Part shown: in pieces, positions 26,572 to 33,700 of the stretch
Layout of the letters: every line of letters starts with the position of its first letter
How positions within the stretch are numbered: position 1 is the first letter of the stretch
Source: Butyrivibrio sp. NC2007
Lineage (GTDB): Bacteria; Bacillota; Clostridia; Lachnospirales; Lachnospiraceae
Length of the DNA stretch: 64,000 nucleotides
Direction of reading: 5' to 3'
Assembly: GCF_000421405.1 (NCBI RefSeq)
Contig: NZ_ATWY01000001.1
Span: forward strand, 350,516 to 414,515
The notes under the pieces: model-generated
Database searches by the model: none
Told to the model about the DNA's origin: nothing
Seen by the model: the letters and a program-made list of their open reading frames with translations, nothing else
Program-made: the position numbers and the translations under genes

Positions 26572-27675
26572 ATGTCAGGATCAATTACAGGCAAGAACAT
26601 CAGAGTTTCAACCTGGGGCGAGTCCCATGGAAAGGCCCTGGGGTGCGTTATTGACGGTTTCCCTGCAGGCCTTGATATCAATGAGGAGGACATCCAGAAG
26701 TTCCTTGACAGGCGCAAGCCCGGAACTTCCACCGCAACCACTTCCCGCAAGGAAGATGACCTTGTGGAGATCTTATCCGGTATATTCGAAGGCAAGACCA
26801 CAGGAACACCGATATCTCTTTTGGTAAAAAACACTTCTCAGCGCTCAGCGGATTACAGCGAGATTGCTTCCTACTACCGCCCGGGGCATGCTGATTACGG
26901 CTATGATCAAAAGTATGGCTTCAGGGACTACCGCGGAGGCGGACGTTCTTCCGGAAGAGAGACCATCGGAAGAGTCGCAGCCGGTTCCATCTGCAGTAAA
27001 CTCCTTAATATAATGGGGGTTAAGGTCTGCGCTTATACCAAATCCATCGGCGATGTAGCGATCGACTATGATAAGTTTGATGAAAACACAAGGCTTATCA
27101 CTCCCACAGCCATGCCCGATGCTGATGCTGATAAAAAAGCCATGGCTCTTATTGAGAAGGCCCGTGAGGAGAAGGATTCCCTCGGCGGAGTTGTTGAGTG
27201 CAGGATCACAGGTGTTCCGGCAGGTGTAGGAGAACCGGTATTTGACAAGCTTGACGCTCTCCTGTCTCAGGCCATCATGAGCATCGGCGCTGTTAAGGCC
27301 GTTGAAATCGGTGATGGTATAAACGCTTCCAAGATAAAGGGCTCTGAGAACAACGATGCTTTTGAAAACAACGGTTCCCATATCACTAAAAAGACCAATC
27401 ACAGCGGCGGAATCCTCGGCGGAATGTCTGACGGCAGCGAGATTGTGATAAGAGCTTACTTTAAGCCGACTCCCAGCATCGCATCCACTCAGGAGACAAT
27501 CAACAACAGCGGCGAGAATATCACCATAAACATCAAGGGTCGCCACGATCCCGTGGTTGTTCCAAGGGCTGTCGTAGTAGTTGAGAGCATGTGCGCTCTG
27601 ACAATCCTTGATCTTATGATCTCCAACATAACATCGACAGTTGATCCGATCATCAGCTTTTACAAAAACAAATAA
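26572..27675 (+). CDS. aroC: Chorismate synthase
   Basis: Last enzyme of the shikimate pathway, a flavin-dependent lyase acting on EPSP. The protein has 367 residues. The signatures STWGESHG (residues 13-20), RYRGGGRSSGRET-like DYRGGGRSSGR and GVVECRITG are present. The ATG follows AAGGAGAG. It is one of only three plus-strand genes, transcribed divergently from the carboxypeptidase gene and closed by a bidirectional terminator. TATACT at 26528-26533 may be its -10, but no good -35 is seen. Confidence 0.96.
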   Translation: MSGSITGKNIRVSTWGESHGKALGCVIDGFPAGLDINEEDIQKFLDRRKPGTSTATTSRKEDDLVEILSGIFEGKTTGTPISLLVKNTSQRSADYSEIASYYRPGHADYGYDQKYGFRDYRGGGRSSGRETIGRVAAGSICSKLLNIMGVKVCAYTKSIGDVAIDYDKFDENTRLITPTAMPDADADKKAMALIEKAREEKDSLGGVVECRITGVPAGVGEPVFDKLDALLSQAIMSIGAVKAVEIGDGINASKIKGSENNDAFENNGSHITKKTNHSGGILGGMSDGSEIVIRAYFKPTPSIASTQETINNSGENITINIKGRHDPVVVPRAVVVVESMCALTILDLMISNITSTVDPIISFYKNK

Positions 27676-27688
27676 GATACAGATAAAA

Positions 27689-27723
27689 ATGAGGGTAGTC
27701 TTAACTAAATCGACTACCCTCAT
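27689..27723. terminator. Bidirectional terminator between aroC and lactonase gene
   Basis: Perfect 12-bp stem (ATGAGGGTAGTC / GACTACCCTCAT), 11-nt loop, followed by GTTTTTATTT on the plus strand and TTTTTATC on the minus strand. It serves the convergent genes aroC and the beta-propeller gene. Confidence 0.9.
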
Positions 27724-27727
27724 GTTT

Positions 27728-28795
27728 TTATTTCTTATTAAGCTTGTGGAACACAATACAGTTAGGTCTTGATACAGGAAGCTCAGGTCCGTTCATGACC
27801 ATAGTTCCCTTGTCCATATCAACTGTAAAGAATGTAAGTGAATCCGACTCATGGTTAAGTGATATCAGATGCTTGTTGTCAGGGAAAAGAGCTGCATCCT
27901 TAGGATACTCTCCCGCAACAGGAAGCTGTATCTTCTTGGTGAGAAGTCCGGTCTCCTTATCTACCTTGAATACGATAGCATTGTTCTCTCCTGCTGTGGA
28001 GCTTACAAGGTAGTTATAATCTTCTGAGAATGAAAGTGCACTGCAGGCTACACCGATGGAATCTGACTCATCTGAGTTTGATACCTCCTGAATCTTGTTG
28101 AATTCAGGCATTCCGTTCTCTTCATGATACTCATATACATCTATTGCACACTTCTGCTCAAGGCACACGTAAAGGAACTTACCGTCCTTGGAGAACTGCA
28201 TATGTCTTGGCGATGACTCCTGATCGCAGTGGATGACGTCAACCTCTTTGATCTTGCCGGTCTCATAGTTAAGTGAATAGATATTTACTCTGTCCATTCC
28301 AAGGTCAGCTGCAAGTACATACTTGTTGTCCTTGGAAACCTTGATGCACTGAACATGAGGAACGTGGTTACGTCCTGCTGCTGTTCCAAGGCCTTTGTGA
28401 TATCTCTCATCGGTGATCTCACCGATACTTCCGTCCTTATTAAGTCTCAGGATTGTTACCTTACCGTCATGATAGCCTGCTGTAACAAGGAAGTTGTCTT
28501 TCTGATCCTCATTGAGATAACATCCACGCATTCCGTTGATGGAAGCTTCATTGATGAACTCAAGACTTCCGTCATCAAGTATATGGTATGCCTCAACTCC
28601 GTCATCTGTTATTGAATAAAGTGTATTGCCGGAGTGTGATATTCCGATATAAGAAGAGTTGGTGATCTCAACCTTCTGCTTCTCATACAATCTTCCCTTT
28701 TCAAGATCTACATCATAAATTCTGATTCCGTATTTAGTGCCAAGGCCTGATGTATAGCTCGACACATAGGCTACATACTTATCTTTTGCTGCCAC
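27728..28795 (-). CDS. Lactonase-family seven-bladed beta-propeller protein
   Basis: 355 residues from the GTG at 28795, which has a TAGGAGG site. The sequence shows repeating blades with VSKDNKYVLAADLG, FSKDGKFLYVCLE and FSEDYNYLV motifs, typical of the Pfam Lactonase family, whose known member Pgl hydrolyses 6-phosphogluconolactone. Many members have other or unknown substrates, so the reaction is not certain. There is no signal peptide. The gene is monocistronic, converging on aroC. Confidence 0.85.
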   Translation of the reverse strand: MAAKDKYVAYVSSYTSGLGTKYGIRIYDVDLEKGRLYEKQKVEITNSSYIGISHSGNTLYSITDDGVEAYHILDDGSLEFINEASINGMRGCYLNEDQKDNFLVTAGYHDGKVTILRLNKDGSIGEITDERYHKGLGTAAGRNHVPHVQCIKVSKDNKYVLAADLGMDRVNIYSLNYETGKIKEVDVIHCDQESSPRHMQFSKDGKFLYVCLEQKCAIDVYEYHEENGMPEFNKIQEVSNSDESDSIGVACSALSFSEDYNYLVSSTAGENNAIVFKVDKETGLLTKKIQLPVAGEYPKDAALFPDNKHLISLNHESDSLTFFTVDMDKGTMVMNGPELPVSRPNCIVFHKLNKK

Positions 28796-28863
28796 CGTGG
28801 TGCCTCCTAAAAAGCATATTTGAAAAGCTCTATTTATCACATTCTATCACAACATTTGCAAAT

Positions 28864-28891
28864 AAAAAAGGTCGCTCCGCAAAGAGCGACC
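28864..28891 (-). terminator. Terminator after small secreted protein gene
   Basis: GC-rich 8-bp stem (GGTCGCTC / GAGCGACC) with a 6-nt loop and six T residues on the minus strand. It lies 18 bases after the stop. Confidence 0.88.
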
Positions 28892-28909
28892 CTGTTTTAT
28901 CGTGTTTTC

Positions 28910-29596
28910 TCAAGGCCAGTTTACATATTTTCCGTCGATACAAACTCCTGCATATCCGTTTGCAAGCATAACAGCCTTATCTGACTCGGAAATTACAGGT
29001 GTAGCGTTCTTATCGCCGGTTGTTACACTAAAGTAAGAAGCTCCGTTACTTACAACGCCGTTCTGGGCAAAACTTGCCATAACGCCCTTGCCTTTAGTGA
29101 GTGAGAATGATGCCATAGCAACACCTTTCTCGTTATAGAGCATGGAAATCTTGCCGTTCTGTACAAGGCTTCCTGTTTTACCTTTTGCTAATGTAACAGG
29201 CAGCGTTGTATTTACAGGTTTTATATCTTGGACATATACCTCTACACAGTCATGTGCATCGGTTGATGCAAGTCTCTCATCATTGCCATAGAAGTGGAAA
29301 AAGACATTTTTACCCTGTTCATCTTCTCCAATATGGAAGGTTACATACTCAGTCCCTGATCTAAATGAGCATTCGCAATAAGTCGCATCACTTGTTGCGC
29401 CTTCAACAAAATAGGTATAATCAAATTCACTAAAAAACCACATGGTATGTGAAGATCCTGCAGGAATTGACATTGTTGTCTCACCAAAGTCCATCCACAG
29501 CTGCTCGCTATAAGCATAAGCCTTGTTTACCGGAAGCATTGCGATTAGCAGCGTCCCAAGTAACACTCCTGTCAAACACTTCATGATTTTATTCAT
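28910..29596 (-). CDS. Secreted protein of unknown function
   Basis: I do not recognise a family. The 228-residue protein starts with a clear signal peptide (1-28, ending AYA). The mature part looks beta-rich, with a few Cys residues, and ends with GVCIDGKYVNWP. No catalytic motif is visible. The ATG follows CGGAGGTAG, and a TATAAT at 29649-29654 on the minus strand could be its -10. It has its own terminator, so it is probably a single-gene unit for an exported or surface protein. Confidence 0.75.
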   Translation of the reverse strand: MNKIMKCLTGVLLGTLLIAMLPVNKAYAYSEQLWMDFGETTMSIPAGSSHTMWFFSEFDYTYFVEGATSDATYCECSFRSGTEYVTFHIGEDEQGKNVFFHFYGNDERLASTDAHDCVEVYVQDIKPVNTTLPVTLAKGKTGSLVQNGKISMLYNEKGVAMASFSLTKGKGVMASFAQNGVVSNGASYFSVTTGDKNATPVISESDKAVMLANGYAGVCIDGKYVNWP

Positions 29597-29709
29597 AAAA
29601 ACTACCTCCGTTCATGTTTTTACATAGATTTCTGCAATAATCACCTTTATTATAATTACATATTATCGATATTGCACATAAAATATTTCTAAACAACATG
29701 AATACGGCA

Positions 29710-30777
29710 TTACATATCAGAATATTCGATATGGATATTATCAGAATTTACGCTTATTTTTGCTCTTGCACCCATAACAACGGGAAGCATGGGATCGATG
29801 TGACCGATCTCCGCATCCATTATAATGTCTTTTCCAAGAGACCCAAGTATGTCCGTTACTGCGTTGTACTGATCAACGCCCATCATGTTCTGCTTCCAGG
29901 ATGTTTCCGGTCTGCCAAATACAAATCCGGATGCAGAGTCAAACCATCCGGCTTCTCTTAGATTCCAAAGACTTCTTCTGATAGACATAGGTGTTAGATC
30001 GCAGGCTTCAAGAACCCAGATGATATTATCGTTCTCTTTTACAAAATCCTTCATGTGGTCAAACTTTGTTCCGCATAAGTTTACGAGAATATCAAGGCAT
30101 CCACCGAGGAGTATACCTTTCATTTCAACCTGTTCTTCTGAACGCTTCAGTTCACCATTTTTATTTTTGTAGATGATAAGCTCTCTGTCGTCGTTAAATG
30201 CATATGGTGCACGCAGATACTCATCAGTATATACATCCGGTCCCGGGCCTTCCAGCTCAGGATTTACAAAACGCTTATATCCGTCAAAAGAGCTCTTGGT
30301 TCCCTCAAGGAGTGCGAAGGAATCATATTCTGTTTCTTCCCATTTCTTGGCGTAGCCATTTATGCAAGGTCCATAGATTCCCTGGACTCCGGTTATTGTT
30401 ACAAGTGGGAAAATAAAGTTAGTGTTATCGGAATAGCCGATGAACCACTTTGGCTTATAGACCTTAAGCTCATCAAAGTCCATATTGCTGATGGTCTCGC
30501 ACATGAGCTCTCCGCCGCCTGCGGAAATAATGGCATTTATGTCTTCTCTCTTGTAGAAGTCCATAAGCTCTTTTCCCGTAATCTTGGGATCTGTGCTGAT
30601 GCCAAGTCCGTCATTCTTAAAGACAGTCTCTCCGGCGATGACTTTGTAGCCGCGGCTTTCGATGTTCTCTTTTGACAGAGGATACATGAGACTGTAGGGC
30701 TCGATTGACGGCCCAAAGGAAGGCGCAGTAACACCTATAGTATCTCCGGGCTTTATATATTCAGGTCTTTTTATCAT
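29710..30777 (-). CDS. Peptidase S66 (LD-carboxypeptidase / MccF-like)
   Basis: 355 residues. The S66 catalytic triad is readable: S116 in GYSDNT, E257 in VLEACD, H326 in EIGHIDP. S66 members cleave the L,D bond of muropeptide tetrapeptides during recycling, or hydrolyse microcin C7-like aminoacyl nucleotides (MccF); sequence alone does not separate them, although the length and sequence style fit the MccF-like branch. It is third in the proA / double-aldolase operon, 12 bases after the aldolase gene, with an AAGGAG site. Confidence 0.88.
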   Translation of the reverse strand: MIKRPEYIKPGDTIGVTAPSFGPSIEPYSLMYPLSKENIESRGYKVIAGETVFKNDGLGISTDPKITGKELMDFYKREDINAIISAGGGELMCETISNMDFDELKVYKPKWFIGYSDNTNFIFPLVTITGVQGIYGPCINGYAKKWEETEYDSFALLEGTKSSFDGYKRFVNPELEGPGPDVYTDEYLRAPYAFNDDRELIIYKNKNGELKRSEEQVEMKGILLGGCLDILVNLCGTKFDHMKDFVKENDNIIWVLEACDLTPMSIRRSLWNLREAGWFDSASGFVFGRPETSWKQNMMGVDQYNAVTDILGSLGKDIIMDAEIGHIDPMLPVVMGARAKISVNSDNIHIEYSDM

Positions 30778-30789
30778 ACCTGCTTCTCC

Positions 30790-31872
30790 TTATTTCTCGA
30801 TATCTGCAAGCTTTGAGTAAGACTTGCGATAATGTCTGTTCATCTTGATGCACTCAAAGAGTGACAGGTAATGTCCCTCTCCATTGCGCATTACGGCAAT
30901 GTATGCGATGCAGCCCTTATCAAGGACCATTGCTACTGCCTCTGCGTCATCCTCGGTTGAACCCATGCAGTATGCACCGTCATTGGGGGCAAATACTACG
31001 TTGACATTTTTCTTGATATTGTGGTAGATCTCGCCCTCATTGCTTGGGATCTTAACTCCAACGCCGATGAGCTGAGCGAAGTCATCCAGAAGAGGCTTCA
31101 TATGATTGGCGCGTCTTGAAACCATGAGCGCTGCCTCTGACTTGTTGTGCTTTATGAATTTAACGTCAGGGCGCTTTCCGTAGATCTGCTCGTGGATACG
31201 TTTTACTCTCTCAGGTGTATCGGGCTGATCATAGACTATTGTATCGCCCTCTCTGCGGGAGTTATAACCGTACTCCACACCGTGAGTCATATCCATCTTG
31301 CAGACATCAATAAGGAAATCGTTGCAGGCGGACTCCATCATTTCTGCCTGAAAGACAGCCTCGTTGGAGTTTGAACCAAGGCAGAGTGTTCCGTGGTTAG
31401 CCATGATGATTCCGTTTGCATCCGAATACTTCTTAAGTGTTCTTGATACGTTCTCTGCAAGCTTGTCTGTGCCCGGCATCGCATAAGGCGCTACGGGAAT
31501 TGTCACATCCTCATCATCAAAATATGAGAACACTTTCTTGATTCCAAGTGTTCCTGCGCAGGTAGCAAATACCTGGTGTGTGTGAACAATAAAGCCGCAG
31601 TCCTTGCGGATCCTGTAAGCTGCAGCGTGAACCTTAAGCTCGCTCGAAGGCTTGTAATCTCCCTCGTAAGAAAAATCATTTATATTGACCTGTACAATCA
31701 TCTCCGGAGTAAGGTCCTCGTACTTGATTCCACTGGGTGTGATGAGCATGTGGTCATCATCCACTCTGCTGCTGATATTTCCCCAGGTCCTTACGAGGAG
31801 TCCGATTTCGTGAAGATCTCTGGATATTCTTATTATGTGCTTTTTAGCATCCAAAAGTTCATTCTGATTCAT
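30790..31872 (-). CDS. Class II aldolase/adducin protein with a second, degenerate aldolase half
   Basis: 360 residues, about 1.6 times the usual class II aldolase domain. Residues 1-195 form a standard fuculose-phosphate-aldolase-like domain: SSELKVH (E78), HTH (H97, H99) and NHG (H160) supply the metal site. Residues 235-345 look like a partial repeat: APNDGAYCMG mirrors ANHGTLCLG with Asp in place of the metal His. The second half is therefore probably structural or regulatory. The substrate is unknown. The ATG lies two bases after the proA stop. Confidence 0.8.
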   Translation of the reverse strand: MNQNELLDAKKHIIRISRDLHEIGLLVRTWGNISSRVDDDHMLITPSGIKYEDLTPEMIVQVNINDFSYEGDYKPSSELKVHAAAYRIRKDCGFIVHTHQVFATCAGTLGIKKVFSYFDDEDVTIPVAPYAMPGTDKLAENVSRTLKKYSDANGIIMANHGTLCLGSNSNEAVFQAEMMESACNDFLIDVCKMDMTHGVEYGYNSRREGDTIVYDQPDTPERVKRIHEQIYGKRPDVKFIKHNKSEAALMVSRRANHMKPLLDDFAQLIGVGVKIPSNEGEIYHNIKKNVNVVFAPNDGAYCMGSTEDDAEAVAMVLDKGCIAYIAVMRNGEGHYLSLFECIKMNRHYRKSYSKLADIEK

Positions 31873-31874
31873 GG

Positions 31875-33119
31875 TTATCCTCTGATCTGCCCCTCTCCGG
31901 TTATCTCATATTTGTAGGAAGTAAGTTCCTTAAGCCCCATAGGTCCTCTAGCGTGGAGCTTCTGAGTGCTGATGCCGATCTCTGCACCAAGTCCGAACTC
32001 AAATCCATCTGTAAATCTTGTTGAGACATTGACGTATACACAGGCAGCATCAACTCTGTCAAGGAACCTCTGAGCTGTCTCCTTGTTCTCTGTTACAATA
32101 CACTCTGAATGGCCTGTGTTGTATCTGTTGATGTGGGCAATTGCTTCGTCCACGTTCTTTACTGTCTTAACTGAGATTATGTAGTCAAGATACTCTTTTC
32201 CAAAGTCCTCTTCTGTGGCATCTATTGAGCCTTCGATGAGGGGCTTGCTATCAGCATCTGCTCTTACCTCTACGTTGTGCTCTTTCATTGCCTTGGAGAA
32301 CAGAGGAAGGAACTTGTCCTTTATATCCTCATGAACAACCAGTGATTCTGCTGCATTGCAGACTCCGATTCTCTGGGTCTTGGCATTTATAATGATTGGG
32401 ATTGCCTTCTCAAGGTCAGCATCCATATCCACGTAGATGTGGCAGTTTCCTGTACCCGTCTCGATTACAGGGATGTTGGAATTCTCTGTGACTGCTCTGA
32501 TAAGGCCTGCGCTTCCTCTTGGGATAAGCACATCCACATACTGCTTCATGGTCATGAACTCTTTAGTCACAGCCCTGTTGGTATCTTCGATAAGCTGGAT
32601 AGCCTCCGGTGTTACTCCACTATCTTCCAGTGCCTTCTTGATGGCCTTGGTGATTGCAATATTGCTGTTGATGCAGTCGCTTCCGCCCTTTAAGATCACT
32701 GCATTTCCTGACTTAAAGGTCAGCGCAAAGGCATCAGGAGTTACGTTTGGTCTTGACTCATAGATTATTCCCACTACTCCCATGGGAACTCTTACTTTCT
32801 TAATCTTCATTCCGTTAGGACGGGTAAACTCCTCCATAACTTCCCCGATAGGATCAGGAAGATCAGCTACCTGCCTAAGTCCCTCTGCAATAGCTTCAAT
32901 TCTTTTATCATTTAATGTAAGTCTGTCGATCATACCCGGATGCATTCCGTTTTCTTTTGCATGCGCAAGGTCAATCTCATTGGCTGCAATTATGCTGTCC
33001 GCGTCGGCAACAATTTGCTCAGCAACCGCTCTAAGAGCCTTATTCTTAATTTCAGTGGAAAGATTCTGGACTTCATACTTGGCCTCAAAGGCCTTCTGAC
33101 AAATAGATGTAAGCGTCAT
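31875..33119 (-). CDS. proA: Glutamate-5-semialdehyde dehydrogenase
   Basis: Second step of proline synthesis, NADPH reduction of glutamyl-5-phosphate. The protein is 414 residues from the ATG at 33119, which has a GGAGGGG site; an ATG 25 codons upstream is less likely. The catalytic C254 lies in RIGVCNAAESL, and ESRPNVTPDAFALTFKSGNA is diagnostic. It leads the operon with the double aldolase and S66 peptidase. proB is 28 kb away rather than adjacent. Confidence 0.95.
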   Translation of the reverse strand: MTLTSICQKAFEAKYEVQNLSTEIKNKALRAVAEQIVADADSIIAANEIDLAHAKENGMHPGMIDRLTLNDKRIEAIAEGLRQVADLPDPIGEVMEEFTRPNGMKIKKVRVPMGVVGIIYESRPNVTPDAFALTFKSGNAVILKGGSDCINSNIAITKAIKKALEDSGVTPEAIQLIEDTNRAVTKEFMTMKQYVDVLIPRGSAGLIRAVTENSNIPVIETGTGNCHIYVDMDADLEKAIPIIINAKTQRIGVCNAAESLVVHEDIKDKFLPLFSKAMKEHNVEVRADADSKPLIEGSIDATEEDFGKEYLDYIISVKTVKNVDEAIAHINRYNTGHSECIVTENKETAQRFLDRVDAACVYVNVSTRFTDGFEFGLGAEIGISTQKLHARGPMGLKELTSYKYEITGEGQIRG

Positions 33120-33206
33120 AGGTTCCCCTCCCCGATACTTCTCTTTTTGAAAAAATTCTTCTAAATTATCCCATAAACCTCCCAAAAAGTCCATGCCATC
33201 AGAAAT

Positions 33207-33235
33207 GAGTCAGCGGGGACGTTTCAGTTTGACTC
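33207..33235. repeat. REP-like hairpin, copy 1
   Basis: 29-bp element with arms GAGTCA / TGACTC enclosing CGGGGACGTTTCA. It differs from the copy at 62518-62546 at two positions, and both are followed by the same AAAATGA. Confidence 0.7.
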
Positions 33236-33583
33236 AAAATGACATCACATAGTGCCATATTTTGTACGTTGATTGGAAACGTGATTTCGACCACCCCACA
33301 ACTCTTCTCTATATTAAAAATAGTTGGAATTCGCAAATTGGATTTTCAATTCTGATGACATGAGTGCATCACAAGACATCCGTAGGCCAGGTGCTGTGAT
33401 GTAGGAAAAACGTTAGACATCAAATATTTAGAAATTTTCCAAAACATAAGTTTTGTAATTTCCAACTATTTTCCCATAGGAAAATTTTTGTGATGCATTT
33501 CAAAAACAAGCTCCAACCAACTTTACTCTAATGATGGATTTGTGATGCACTTTCAGCCATGTCAGTCTTCAAGCATGTAAAAA
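33236..33583. other. Gene-free, structured stretch between REP hairpins
   Basis: About 350 bp with no credible gene. It contains a perfect 13-bp inverted repeat (AAAATAGTTGGAA at 33317-33329, TTCCAACTATTTT at 33460-33472), an inner hairpin built from GAAATT/AATTTC and CAAAAC/GTTTTG at about 33431-33463, and repeated TGTGATG motifs near 33395, 33489 and 33541 facing an inverted ATCACA near 33368. The arrangement suggests a decayed mobile element or a structured RNA; neither can be proved here. Confidence 0.5.
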
Positions 33584-33614
33584 GGAGTCAATGAGAACCG
33601 TCCCCATTGGCTCC
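33584..33614. repeat. REP-like hairpin, copy 2
   Basis: 31-bp hairpin with arms GGAGTCAATG / CATTGGCTCC (one G-T pair) and loop AGAACCGTCCC. The loop carries the complement of the GGGACG core seen in the other copies. Confidence 0.7.
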
Positions 33615-33616
33615 TC

Positions 33617-33649
33617 GTGAGTCAATTTGAAACGTCCCCATTGACTCAC
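33617..33649. repeat. REP-like hairpin, copy 3
   Basis: Perfect 10-bp arms GTGAGTCAAT / ATTGACTCAC with loop TTGAAACGTCCCC, two bases after copy 2. The shared GAGTCA arm and GGGACGTTTCA core (here inverted) place it in the same family. Confidence 0.7.
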
Positions 33650-33659
33650 CCATTGAATC

Positions 33660-33700
33660 AAAAAATGAGCCCCTGACTCCGTCCCTAGGGATCATTTTTT
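33660..33700 (-). terminator. Terminator overlapping the pullulanase stop codon
   Basis: The minus strand reads AAAAAATGA...CCCT, then AGGG...TCATTTTTT, forming a stem with its closing T run. The 5' arm overlaps the last lysine codons and the TGA of the pullulanase gene. Confidence 0.7.

Noticed and set aside
26845..27756. Minus-strand open frame of 303 codons opposite aroC
   Set aside because: It is an antisense frame across a certain aroC gene and crosses a terminator; no ribosome site and no family resemblance.
33119..33692. CRISPR array
   Set aside because: The repeats are few, palindromic, unevenly spaced and in both orientations, unlike a CRISPR array; no cas genes are present.
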